Source: Solimonas sp964507195
GTDB lineage: Bacteria; Pseudomonadota; Gammaproteobacteria; Nevskiales; Nevskiaceae
Assembly: GCA_964507195.1 (NCBI GenBank)
Contig: CAZDPA010000099.1
Span: 1-14,861 of the forward strand
Direction: 5' to 3'
Length of the DNA stretch: 14,861 nt
This document shows, one piece after another, positions 1 to 6,341 of this stretch. A model generated the notes under the pieces. The model ran no database searches. It was given only the letters and a program-made list of their open reading frames with translations, and was not told where the DNA came from. Within the stretch, counting starts at the first letter, position 1, and every line of letters begins with the position of its first letter. Made by a program: the position numbers and the translations under genes.

Positions 1-685
1 CCCCATGAACCTGCACAAGCCCTTCTCGAGGCCGCACGGCGGCGGTGGTCCGGGAGCCGGCGCAGTGGGTCTGTCGGAACGCCTCAAGCCGTTCATGCCG
101 ATTCCGGTGGTCGGCAAGGCAGCGGACGGCAAGACCTATCGCTGGCTCGACGAGCGCGACGTTCCCGCTTCGATCGGCCGCCTGTCGGCGTGGATGGGCA
201 ATGCCGGCGTGTTGCTCCGCGCCTACATCTATGCACGCATGCTCGGTCGCGAAGGCATGCATCGCGTCGGCGAGTTTGCGACGCTGAATGCGAACTATCT
301 TGCCGCGCGCCTGAAAGAGAAGGGTCTCGATCTCGCGTTTCCGCGCCGTCGCGCCAGCCACGAGTTCATCATCACACTGAAGAAGCAGAAGGCGGAGATT
401 GAGCTGACTGCGACCGACGTTGCCAAGCGACTGCTCGACTACGGCTTCCACGCGCCGACGATCTATTTTCCGCTGACGGTGCCCGAGTGCCTGCTGATCG
501 AGCCGACCGAAACCGAAGATCGTGAAACCCTCGACGCGTTTGTCGACGCAATGATCTCGATCTGGGATGAAGCGAAGAAAGACATCGCCTTCGTCAAGGG
601 TGCACCGCACACGATGCCGGTGCGGCGTCTGGATGACGTGCGTGCCGCGCGTCAGCTGGACTTGCGCTGGCAGCCTTCAGCATGA
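1..685 (+). CDS. gcvPB: Glycine dehydrogenase (decarboxylating) subunit 2, C-terminal part (partial, 5' end outside window)
   Basis: This is the PLP-dependent P-protein beta subunit of the glycine cleavage system. It decarboxylates glycine and passes the aminomethyl group to the lipoyl arm of H-protein. The visible frame opens on the PLP-lysine region (NLHK, then PHGGGGPGAG), which lies mid-protein in this family. The ATG at position 5 is therefore an internal codon, not the start. Later conserved blocks include LNANYL, HEF, AKRLLDYGFHAPTIYFPL, IEPTETE and GAPH near the C-terminus. About 226 residues are present of a roughly 480-500-residue subunit, ending in TGA at 683-685. The first residues, PMNLHKPFSRPHGG, depart from the usual H-x-NLHKTF-(S/T)-(T)-PHGG at several near-invariant positions, which may be sequence error at a contig edge. 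The downstream neighbour dgkA is functionally unrelated. Family assignment is very secure. Confidence 0.95.
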   Translation, partial: PMNLHKPFSRPHGGGGPGAGAVGLSERLKPFMPIPVVGKAADGKTYRWLDERDVPASIGRLSAWMGNAGVLLRAYIYARMLGREGMHRVGEFATLNANYLAARLKEKGLDLAFPRRRASHEFIITLKKQKAEIELTATDVAKRLLDYGFHAPTIYFPLTVPECLLIEPTETEDRETLDAFVDAMISIWDEAKKDIAFVKGAPHTMPVRRLDDVRAARQLDLRWQPSA

Positions 686-691
686 AGCTGG

Positions 692-783
692 CCCTCACCC
701 CACCGTCCGCATCCGCGGACGATTCCCCCCTCTCCCGCGACGCGGGCGAGGGGCCGTAGTCTCGCTGCGCGAGGAGCATAGTC
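692..783 (+). repeat. REP-like palindromic repeat, copy A (intergenic gcvPB-dgkA)
   Basis: This 92-bp unit begins CCCTCACCCCACC. Next comes a perfect 7-bp hairpin (704-710 with 715-721), then a 12-bp stem with one mismatch (727-738 with 742-753, 3-nt loop), then a GC-rich tail ending AGCATAGTC. A second copy with the same layout lies at 10140-10229 inside folA. The copies share the outer CCCTCACCCCACC arm, the CCCCTCTCCCGC/GCGGGCGAGGG stem with the same T:C mismatch, and the AGCAT(A/G)GTC end. They differ in the small stem, yet each retains pairing there. Palindromic elements of this style are common between genes in Xanthomonas-like bacteria (known). The exact family was not checked. The tail contains the GAGGAG that serves as dgkA ribosome binding site. 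Confidence 0.8.
771..776 (+). promoter_or_regulatory. Ribosome binding site of dgkA, lying inside the repeat
   Basis: GAGGAG sits 7 nt before the TTG at 784 and fixes that codon as the start, since no in-frame ATG precedes it. The hexamer lies in the tail of repeat copy A. In copy B the corresponding bases read differently, so the SD-like sequence is specific to this copy. Confidence 0.65.
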
Positions 784-1143
784 TTGGCCGATGGCATCAA
801 GGGTTGGGCACGCATCATCCGCGCGACCAAGGTCTCCTACTTGGGACTCGGCTGGGCGCTGCGCGAGGAGGAGGCTTTTCGCATTGAGTTCCTGATCGCG
901 CTGGTGTTGCTGCCCTTGGCGATTTGGTTCGGCGACAACGCGATTGAGCGTGTGCTGCTGATCTTCAGTATCGTCTTTGTGCTGATCGTCGAGTTGCTGA
1001 ACACCGCGGTCGAGGTTGTGGTCGACCGCATCGGGACCGAGCGTCATGTCTTGTCCGGTCGTGCCAAGGATCTGGGTTCGGCCGCAGTTCATCTATCCTT
1101 GCTGCAGGTGCCCGTGGTCTGGGGCCTGATTCTGTTCAGCTAA
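784..1143 (+). CDS. dgkA: Diacylglycerol kinase (prokaryotic integral-membrane type)
   Basis: This small inner-membrane kinase phosphorylates diacylglycerol to phosphatidic acid. It recycles diacylglycerol left by membrane-derived glucan or other phospholipid head-group transfer. The 119 residues match the family length (E. coli about 122) and carry its hallmarks. There is an amphipathic N-terminus with GWARIIRA, the EEEAFRIEF block (matching EAAFRQE), three hydrophobic segments (about residues 32-48, 56-73 and 96-118), and the signature VELLNTAVEVVVDRIG followed by SGRAKDLGSAAV. The start is TTG, chosen because GAGGAG lies 7 nt upstream and the N-terminus then aligns with the family. The ATG at 791 is out of frame. 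The upstream leader is a palindromic repeat that may affect expression. The PfkB-type kinase gene follows after 25 bp and may be cotranscribed. Identity is near certain. Confidence 0.97.
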   Translation: MADGIKGWARIIRATKVSYLGLGWALREEEAFRIEFLIALVLLPLAIWFGDNAIERVLLIFSIVFVLIVELLNTAVEVVVDRIGTERHVLSGRAKDLGSAAVHLSLLQVPVVWGLILFS

Positions 1144-1168
1144 ATCACTCAACTATTTCCCAATACCC

Positions 1169-2101
1169 ATGTCCGCTCTGATCTGTGGTTCCTTCGCGTT
1201 CGACACCATCATGGTGTTCCCCGGTCATTTCAAGAATGAAATCCTGCCGGACAAGGTGCATATCCTGAACGTCGCCTTCCTCGTGCCGCAGCTGCGCCGC
1301 GAGTTCGGCGGCTGCGCCGGCAACATCGCCTACAACATGAAGCTGCTCGGCGGCGATCCGCTGCCGATGGGCACGGTCGGCGAGGACTTCGACCGCTACA
1401 ACGAGTGGCTCGACAAGCTGCAGATCTCGCGCCAGTACATCAAGCCGATTGCGCAGACCTACACCGCGCAGGCCTACATCACGACCGATCTCGACGACAA
1501 CCAGATCACTGCCTTCCATCCGGGCGCGATGAATCATGCGCACGTACAGGCAGTGCCGGCCAAGGGCATCACGATCGGCACGGTGTCGCCGGACGGCCGC
1601 GACGGCATGATCCAGCACGCGACGCAGTTCGCCGAATCGGGCATCCCGTTCCTGTTCGATCCCGGCCAGGGCCTGCCGATGTTCGGTGGCGACGACCTGC
1701 GCAAGTTTATCGAGCAGGCCAGCTATGTCGCGGTCAACGACTACGAGTTCGAGCTGCTGACCGATCGTACCGGCTGGTCGCTGAAGGACATCGCCAGCCG
1801 CGTCGAGGCGCTGATCATCACCCACGGTGGCAAGGGTTCGGCGATCCACACCGGCGGCAAGGTGCTGCAGATTCCCTGCGCCAAGGCGGCAGCGCTCACC
1901 GATCCAACCGGCTGCGGCGACGCTTTCCGCGGCGGCCTGCTGCATGGCCGCATGAACGGCATGGACTGGGAAACCAGCGGCCGCATCGGTTCGCTGCTCG
2001 GCGCCTACAACATCGAACGCCCGGGCACGCAGAACCACAAGTTCACGATGGAGCAGTTCCGCGAGCGCTTCAACAAGGAATTCCGCTACGACTTCAAGTA
2101 G
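1169..2101 (+). CDS. PfkB/ribokinase-family carbohydrate or nucleoside kinase
   Basis: This is a cytoplasmic ATP-dependent kinase of the PfkB superfamily, 310 residues. The N-terminal substrate-side block FGGCAGNIAYN (about residues 46-56) and the C-terminal signature DPTGCGDAFRGG (245-256) are both present. Asp251 is the predicted catalytic base within the anion-hole motif, where GCGD replaces the commoner GAGD. The ATP-side segment IITHGGKGSAIH (216-227) is also visible. Close relatives are often annotated adenosine kinase or simply carbohydrate kinase. The substrate (ribose, fructose, adenosine or another) cannot be read from the sequence, so no symbol is given. ATG 1169 is the first in-frame start and gives a standard N-terminus (ALICGSFAFDTIM), but no Shine-Dalgarno sequence precedes it. 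The gene lies 25 bp after dgkA and ends in a hairpin that overlaps its stop codon. Confidence 0.88.
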   Translation: MSALICGSFAFDTIMVFPGHFKNEILPDKVHILNVAFLVPQLRREFGGCAGNIAYNMKLLGGDPLPMGTVGEDFDRYNEWLDKLQISRQYIKPIAQTYTAQAYITTDLDDNQITAFHPGAMNHAHVQAVPAKGITIGTVSPDGRDGMIQHATQFAESGIPFLFDPGQGLPMFGGDDLRKFIEQASYVAVNDYEFELLTDRTGWSLKDIASRVEALIITHGGKGSAIHTGGKVLQIPCAKAAALTDPTGCGDAFRGGLLHGRMNGMDWETSGRIGSLLGAYNIERPGTQNHKFTMEQFRERFNKEFRYDFK

Positions 2102-2122
2102 GCGTGCGGCTAAAGCACGCCT
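2100..2122 (+). terminator. Hairpin at the stop codon of the PfkB-type kinase (possible weak terminator)
   Basis: An 8-bp perfect inverted repeat, AGGCGTGC (2100-2107) with GCACGCCT (2115-2122), has a 7-nt loop and starts within the TAG stop. Only two T residues follow, so intrinsic termination would be weak. It could instead stabilise the 3' end of the mRNA. Confidence 0.4.
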
Positions 2123-2171
2123 TGGCATCGTAGGTTAGAAGGCGCTGGGTCCAGAACCGGATGCCCCACCA

Positions 2172-2204
2172 AAACGGGCGCGCGCGTATAGTGCGCGCCC
2201 GTTT
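2172..2204 (+). promoter_or_regulatory. Perfect 12-bp inverted repeat with TATAGT in its loop, upstream of rlmI
   Basis: AAACGGGCGCGC (2172-2183) pairs perfectly with GCGCGCCCGTTT (2193-2204) across a 9-nt loop. The right arm ends in TTT, so as RNA it resembles a bidirectional terminator separating the upstream kinase from rlmI. The loop holds TATAGT (2187-2192), a plausible -10 element that would place transcription initiation about 2198-2200, ahead of the rlmI SD. No convincing -35 box was found. Terminator and promoter roles are not exclusive, and the sequence alone does not decide between them. Confidence 0.5.
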
Positions 2205-2225
2205 GCTGTACCCCAGGAGTTGCCG

Positions 2226-3401
2226 ATGCTGACCCTCAAGCTCAAACCGCGTGAAGAGCGCCGCCTGCGTGCCGGGCACCTGTGGGTCTACTCGAACGAA
2301 ATCCACACCGACGACAAGTTCCGGAACATCGAGCCCGGCACGCTGTGTCGGGTCACCGACAGCCGCGACAAGCCGCTGGGTACCGGCTACGTCAATCCAC
2401 GCACACTGCTGACCGTGCGCCTGCTCAGCAGCGACGGTCGCGCGGTGATCGATCAGGCCTGGTTCGAACGGCGCCTGCATGCCGCGCTCGATCTGCGTGC
2501 ACGCCTGTATGCCGAACCGCATTACCGTCTGGTTTATGGCGAATCCGACGGTCTGCCGGGTCTCGTCGTCGATCGTTATGGCGACTACTGCGTCGTGCAG
2601 ATCACGACTGCCGGCATGGAACTGCTCAAGCCGCAGATCCTGGCGGCCCTGCAGGCAGTGATCAAGCCGACCGGCATCGTGCTGCGCAATGACAGCGGCG
2701 CCCGCGAGCTGGAAGGTCTGAGCTCGTACGTCGAAGTTGTTGGCAGCGTGCCAGCGCAGGTCGAAGTGCTTGAGGACGGTCTGCGCTATCTGGTCGATCT
2801 GCAGACCGGGCAGAAGACCGGATTCTTCTTCGATCAACGCGACAACCGCGCACGCCTGCAGCGCTACGTTTCCGGGCGCAGTGTGCTCGACGTGTTCAGC
2901 TACGTCGGTGCCTGGGCGCAACGTGCGGCGCAGTACGGCGCGTCCAGCGTCACCTGCATCGATTCATCACAGCCGGCGCTCGACGCGGCACTGGCCAGTG
3001 CCGAACTCAACGCACTGAAGATCGAAGCGATCCGCGCCGATGCGCTGGAAGGCCTCAAGGCACTGCGCGCCGAAGGCCGGACCTTCGACGTCGTGATCGT
3101 CGATCCGCCGGCGCTGATCAAGAAGCGCCGCGACTTCGACAACGGCATCGAACACTACGCCGCGCTCAATCGCGCGGCGATGCATCTGCTCAGCGCCGAC
3201 GGCATTCTGATTTCCTGCTCGTGCTCGCATCACCTCGAAGCCGACGATCTGCAGCGCATCCTGCTGCGTGAGTCGCGCACGACCGGCCGGCGTCTGCAGA
3301 TCCTCGAACAGGGCGGGCAGGGTGCCGATCATCCAGTGCACCCGGCGATTCCGGAAACGCGCTATCTCAAGGCGTTTGTGTGCCGGGTCCTGGCCGGATA
3401 G
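2226..3401 (+). CDS. rlmI: 23S rRNA m5C1962 methyltransferase (RlmI-like, class I SAM)
   Basis: The product methylates a cytosine of 23S rRNA using S-adenosylmethionine. It has 391 residues, close to E. coli RlmI (396). The N-terminal PUA-like RNA-binding region spans about residues 1-75 (LKLKPREERRLRAGHLWVYSNEI). The EEHE-like central domain includes GESDGLPGLVVDRYGD (105-120). The Rossmann methyltransferase domain starts near DLQTGQKTGFFFDQRDNR (191-208). It contains SAM motif I LDVFSYVGAWA (221-231), motif IV DPPA (293-296) and motif VI SCSCSHH, where Cys333 is the likely catalytic cysteine. The tail has ADHP and YLKAFVCRVL, as in RlmI. The start is ATG 2226, with AGGAG at 2215-2219 (6-nt spacing). 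A TTG six bases earlier is less likely. The gene is probably monocistronic, with hairpins on its 5' side and a gap before lgt. RlmI versus a close paralogue (YccW-type) is the only uncertainty. Confidence 0.93.
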   Translation: MLTLKLKPREERRLRAGHLWVYSNEIHTDDKFRNIEPGTLCRVTDSRDKPLGTGYVNPRTLLTVRLLSSDGRAVIDQAWFERRLHAALDLRARLYAEPHYRLVYGESDGLPGLVVDRYGDYCVVQITTAGMELLKPQILAALQAVIKPTGIVLRNDSGARELEGLSSYVEVVGSVPAQVEVLEDGLRYLVDLQTGQKTGFFFDQRDNRARLQRYVSGRSVLDVFSYVGAWAQRAAQYGASSVTCIDSSQPALDAALASAELNALKIEAIRADALEGLKALRAEGRTFDVVIVDPPALIKKRRDFDNGIEHYAALNRAAMHLLSADGILISCSCSHHLEADDLQRILLRESRTTGRRLQILEQGGQGADHPVHPAIPETRYLKAFVCRVLAG

Positions 3402-3417
3402 GCAATCGCACTTGCAT

Positions 3418-3439
3418 CGCCCGGCCCTCAAACCGGGCG
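3418..3439 (+). terminator. Short hairpin after rlmI
   Basis: CGCCCGG (3418-3424) pairs perfectly with CCGGGCG (3433-3439) over an 8-nt loop, 17 nt past the rlmI stop. No T-tract follows, so it is at best a Rho-assisted or 3'-end-stabilising structure. Confidence 0.35.
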
Positions 3440-3472
3440 CTGTGACGGCTCACGCCCGGCGCGGCAGACCGC

Positions 3473-3478
3473 TACAAT
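3473..3478 (+). promoter_or_regulatory. Candidate -10 box immediately before lgt
   Basis: TACAAT (5 of 6 bases of the sigma-70 consensus TATAAT) ends 6 nt before the lgt ATG at 3485. Initiation about 7 nt downstream would begin at or next to the start codon, giving a leaderless or near-leaderless mRNA. No Shine-Dalgarno sequence precedes this ATG, which fits. The expected -35 region (about 3449-3455) has no good match. Confidence 0.45.
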
Positions 3479-3484
3479 CTGCCC

Positions 3485-4267
3485 ATGTTGATCCATCCCG
3501 ATATTGATCCGGTTGCCCTGCGCCTGGGGCCCTTGGCCGTGCACTGGTACGGCCTGATGTACCTGCTTGGTTTCCTCGGCTTCTGGTGGTTTGGTGTCAG
3601 GCGTGCGCGCATGCCGCACATTCGCTGGCCCGAGGCGCGCGTGTCCGATCTGCTGTTCTATGGCGTCGTCGGCGTGATCGTCGGTGGCCGCCTCGGCTAC
3701 ACGCTGTTCTACAACTTCAGTGCCTTTGTCGCCGATCCGCTGTCGATCCTGCGCATCTGGGAGGGCGGCATGTCGTTCCATGGCGGCCTGCTTGGCGTCA
3801 TCGTTGCCTTCATCTGGTTCGCGCGCGTGCATCAGCTCAAGGCTTTTGACGTCGGTGACTTTGCGGCACCGATGATCCCGCTCGGCCTGCTCACCGGGCG
3901 CATCGGCAACTTCATCAATGGCGAACTCTGGGGTTCGCCGACGACACTGCCCTGGGGCATGGTGTTTTCGCATGCCGGTCCGCAGCCGCGACATCCGTCG
4001 ATGCTCTACGAAGCTGCGCTCGAAGGCCTGGTGCTGTTCGTCATCCTGTGGTGGTTTGCGCAGAAGCCGCGCCCACGCATGGCGGTCTCCGGTCTGTTCC
4101 TGCTCGGCTATGGCGTGTTCCGCACGATGGTCGAAACCGTACGTCTACCCGATGCGCACATCGGCTATCTGCTCGGCACGCAGTGGCTGACGATGGGCAT
4201 GGTGCTGAGCGCGCCGGTGTGGGGCAGTGGTCTCGTTCTTATCTTGCTTGCGTACCGGAAGCGCTGA
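3485..4267 (+). CDS. lgt: Prolipoprotein diacylglyceryl transferase
   Basis: Lgt is an inner-membrane enzyme that transfers diacylglyceryl from phosphatidylglycerol to the lipobox cysteine of prolipoproteins, the first step of lipoprotein maturation. The 260 residues contain about seven hydrophobic segments and the family hallmarks. These are HWYGLMYLLGF (20-30), GGRLGY, GGMSFHGG with His99 (E. coli His103), GLLTGRIGNFINGELWG (134-150) with Arg139 and Asn142 (E. coli Arg143/Asn146), RHPSMLYEA (169-177) and FRTMVETVRLPD with Arg220. ATG 3485 gives the usual N-terminus (IHPDIDPVALRLGPLAVHWYG) and lacks an SD, with a TACAAT box close by. The TGA stop overlaps the ATG of the next gene by one base (TGATG), indicating translational coupling. 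The window itself contains two clear substrates, the lipoproteins at 6342 and 12128. Confidence 0.97.
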   Translation: MLIHPDIDPVALRLGPLAVHWYGLMYLLGFLGFWWFGVRRARMPHIRWPEARVSDLLFYGVVGVIVGGRLGYTLFYNFSAFVADPLSILRIWEGGMSFHGGLLGVIVAFIWFARVHQLKAFDVGDFAAPMIPLGLLTGRIGNFINGELWGSPTTLPWGMVFSHAGPQPRHPSMLYEAALEGLVLFVILWWFAQKPRPRMAVSGLFLLGYGVFRTMVETVRLPDAHIGYLLGTQWLTMGMVLSAPVWGSGLVLILLAYRKR

Positions 4268-4656
4268 TGCCGAGCACTTTGATCTCGGTGCGTCGTCACT
4301 GGCCGGCAGTGCAGCGCGCGCAGCTGATCGACAGCGTGCATGAAGCCATGGTCGAGACGCTGAAGGTTCCGGCCAGGGATCGTTGCCTGCGTCTTCAGGA
4401 ATTCGCACCGGAAGACTTCGCGGTGATGCCGCAGTGTTCGGAATTCTTCACATTGATCGAGATCAGCCTGTTTGCAGGGCGCTCGCTTGATGCCAAGCGC
4501 GCGTGTTATCAGGCGCTGGTGCAAAGCCTAGGCGAACTGGGCGTGCCGGCGCAGGACGTGCGTGTCATCCTGAACGAGGTGCCGCAGGACAACTGGGGCA
4601 TTCGTGGCGGGCATCCCGCGTCCGAAGTGAACCTCGGCTTCAAGATCGAAGTTTAG
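4267..4656 (+). CDS. Tautomerase-superfamily protein (Tautomerase_2-like)
   Basis: This 129-residue cytoplasmic protein starts Met-Pro, so removal of Met would expose the N-terminal proline that acts as general base in the 4-oxalocrotonate tautomerase superfamily. The spacing of IDSVHEAMVETLKVPARDRCLRLQEF (about residues 20-45), FFTLIEISLFAGRSLDAKRACYQAL (59-83) and VRVILNEVPQDNWGIRGG (97-114) is typical of the longer Tautomerase_2 (PF14552) type, which forms trimers. The physiological substrate is unknown for most of that group and cannot be inferred here. ATG 4267 is the only sensible start. It overlaps the lgt stop by one base and directly provides the catalytic Pro. thyA follows after 10 bp, and the AGGAGA at 4655-4660 begins inside this gene's stop codon. 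The gene is therefore embedded in an lgt-thyA operon. Confidence 0.85.
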   Translation: MPSTLISVRRHWPAVQRAQLIDSVHEAMVETLKVPARDRCLRLQEFAPEDFAVMPQCSEFFTLIEISLFAGRSLDAKRACYQALVQSLGELGVPAQDVRVILNEVPQDNWGIRGGHPASEVNLGFKIEV

Positions 4657-4666
4657 GAGAAGCACC

Positions 4667-5461
4667 ATGCGCCAGTATCTCGATCTGATGAACCGCGTGC
4701 TCGAGCACGGTGCCGAGAAGTCCGATCGCACCGGTACCGGCACGCTGTCGGTATTCGGACACCAGATGCGCTTCAATCTGCTCGACGGCTTTCCGCTGCT
4801 GACGACGAAGAAGGTTCACACCAAGTCGATCATCCATGAACTTCTGTGGTTCCTGAAAGGCGAAACCAATACGCGCTACCTGAAGGAAAACGGCGTCAGC
4901 ATCTGGGACGAATGGGCAGACGAGAACGGTGAGCTCGGTCCGGTCTACGGCAAGCAGTGGCGCTCATGGCCAACGCCGGACGGCCGCCACATCGACCAGA
5001 TGCAGCTGGTGCTCGATCAGATCAAGGGCAGTCCGGATTCGCGGCGCCTGATCGTCTCGGCCTGGAACGTCGCCGAGCTGGATCAGATGGCGCTGATGCC
5101 TTGTCACGCGTTCTTCCAGTTCTATGTCGCGCAGGGGCATCTGTCGTGTCAGCTTTACCAGCGCAGCGCAGATATTTTCCTCGGCGTGCCTTTCAACATC
5201 GCGTCCTACGCGCTGCTGACGCTGATGGTCGCGCAGGTCACCGGCCTCAAGCCCGGCGAGTTCATCTGGACCGGCGGCGATTGCCACCTGTATACGAATC
5301 ATCTCGATCAGGCACGCCTGCAGCTGTCGCGCGACACGCGCGCATTGCCGACGATGACGCTGAATCCGGAAGTGAAGGATCTGTTTGCCTTTCGTTACGA
5401 GGATTTCACGCTCGGGAGCTACGATCCGCATCCGCACATCAAGGCGCCGGTGGCGGTGTAA
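4667..5461 (+). CDS. thyA: Thymidylate synthase
   Basis: ThyA converts dUMP and 5,10-methylene-THF to dTMP and dihydrofolate. The 264 residues equal the E. coli length and keep its numbering. Seen are Arg21 in SDRTGTGT, Arg126/Arg127, catalytic Cys146 in LMPCHAFFQFYV, the phosphate-binding QRSAD with Arg166 and Asp169, Asn177 in VPFNIASYALL, and His207/Tyr209 in GGDCHLYTNH. The C-terminus ends HPHIKAPVAV, as in active enzymes. ATG 4667 has AGGAGA 6 nt upstream. The gene lies in the cluster lgt-tautomerase-thyA. The dihydrofolate it makes would be recycled by FolA, whose gene lies 4.4 kb downstream after an inserted regulator and hydrolase block. Nothing in the sequence suggests inactivation. 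Confidence 0.98.
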   Translation: MRQYLDLMNRVLEHGAEKSDRTGTGTLSVFGHQMRFNLLDGFPLLTTKKVHTKSIIHELLWFLKGETNTRYLKENGVSIWDEWADENGELGPVYGKQWRSWPTPDGRHIDQMQLVLDQIKGSPDSRRLIVSAWNVAELDQMALMPCHAFFQFYVAQGHLSCQLYQRSADIFLGVPFNIASYALLTLMVAQVTGLKPGEFIWTGGDCHLYTNHLDQARLQLSRDTRALPTMTLNPEVKDLFAFRYEDFTLGSYDPHPHIKAPVAV

Positions 5462-5470
5462 ACCGCGGCG

Positions 5471-6262
5471 ATGTCCGCAGGCCGGCCTGCTGCGCTGTTT
5501 CTGTCCGATGACCGCATTGTCTGGTCGTCGATGAGCTTCACCGGCGCCCAGACCCGCCGTCCGACCTGCGCCCTGCTGATCGGCGCCTATCGTGAGCTTG
5601 TTGTCACCGTCGAAGGCAGTGTGCCGCTGCGTACACGGGCGGTGCTGCTCGGGCCCAACGTCGCGCGCGAGATCGTTGCCGATGCTGCGGGCTTCTACAG
5701 CCTGAGTCTCGACCCCGCGCATCCGGCCTGCCGTTATCTGCGCGACATCCAGCTTGGCGGAAAGCCGTGGCTCGATCTTGGCGAGCACCTCGGCGAGAGC
5801 GTCATTGCACGGGTGCGCGAGACGCTGGAGAAGGACGCCGGTTGTGCGCACAGCCGCAAGATCGGTGACCACCTGCTTGCACATTTCTTCCCGGGCGTGG
5901 CCGCTGCCGCGCCGATCGAACCGCGCATCGCACGCGTCGCCGAATGGCTGCGTCGCGAGGTACCTGCGCGCGCTGACATGAAGCAGCTTGGCGAAGTCTG
6001 CCACCTGTCGCCGGGCCGGCTCACGCACCTCTTTACACAGGAACTCGGCGTCTCCATCCGCAGCTATCTGCGCTGGGTGAGGATGAGCAAGGCGATCGAG
6101 CTGCTCGGCAGCGAGCAGCGCACGGTTGCCGAGGTGGCGGCCACGATCGGCTTTTCCGACTCGGCGCATTTCTGCCGCGTGCTGCGCGACTACTACGCCG
6201 TCGTCCCCAGTTTCGTCTCCGACCGCACACGCGTTCATGTCCATGCCTGCGGTACTGGATAG
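5471..6262 (+). CDS. AraC/XylS-family transcriptional regulator
   Basis: This is a 263-residue putative DNA-binding regulator. The C-terminal half carries the double helix-turn-helix typical of AraC. RIARVAEWLRRE opens the domain (about residue 155). MKQLGEVCHLSPGRLTHLFTQELGVSIRSYLRWVRM forms the first HTH and linker (about 174-209), and TVAEVAATIGFSDSAHFCRVLRDYYAVVPS the second (about 218-247). The N-terminal about 150 residues would be the effector or dimerisation domain. I do not recognise its ligand class. ATG 5471 is the first plausible start, 9 bp after the thyA stop, but no SD is visible. ATG 5531 is an alternative. The position directly ahead of two exported hydrolase genes suggests it may control them, perhaps through the small palindrome at 6294-6309. 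That regulatory link is inference. Confidence 0.88.
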   Translation: MSAGRPAALFLSDDRIVWSSMSFTGAQTRRPTCALLIGAYRELVVTVEGSVPLRTRAVLLGPNVAREIVADAAGFYSLSLDPAHPACRYLRDIQLGGKPWLDLGEHLGESVIARVRETLEKDAGCAHSRKIGDHLLAHFFPGVAAAAPIEPRIARVAEWLRREVPARADMKQLGEVCHLSPGRLTHLFTQELGVSIRSYLRWVRMSKAIELLGSEQRTVAEVAATIGFSDSAHFCRVLRDYYAVVPSFVSDRTRVHVHACGTG

Positions 6263-6293
6263 CCGGTAAGTTCAATCGGCCCTCCCGCGCATC

Positions 6294-6309
6294 GGCGTAT
6301 ATAGACGCC
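6294..6309 (+). promoter_or_regulatory. Small palindrome overlapping a TATATA box upstream of the M28-like gene
   Basis: GGCGT (6294-6298) and ACGCC (6305-6309) flank ATATAG, forming a 16-bp inverted repeat that overlaps TATATA (6298-6303), a possible -10 element about 40 bp before the start at 6342. It could be an operator over the promoter of the two hydrolase genes. No convincing -35 was found, and the site is too short to exclude chance. Confidence 0.35.
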
Positions 6310-6341
6310 ATAACTAGATGTTGTGCGACGAGGAGAGAAAG

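Noticed and set aside
1145..2128. Minus-strand open frame (327 codons) opposite the PfkB-type kinase
   Set aside because: The plus strand carries family motifs over the same bases. The antisense product is compositionally a shadow (Val/Ala/Arg/Gln-rich) without motifs.
4048..4266. N-terminal extension of the tautomerase into the lgt reading region
   Set aside because: The frame is open there only because it shadows lgt. The Met-Pro start at 4267 is required by the family's N-terminal proline.
4964..6244. Long minus-strand open frame (426 codons) under thyA and the AraC gene
   Set aside because: It is antisense to two clear genes, is rich in Arg/Ala/His as expected from GC-rich shadow frames, and shows no recognisable domain.
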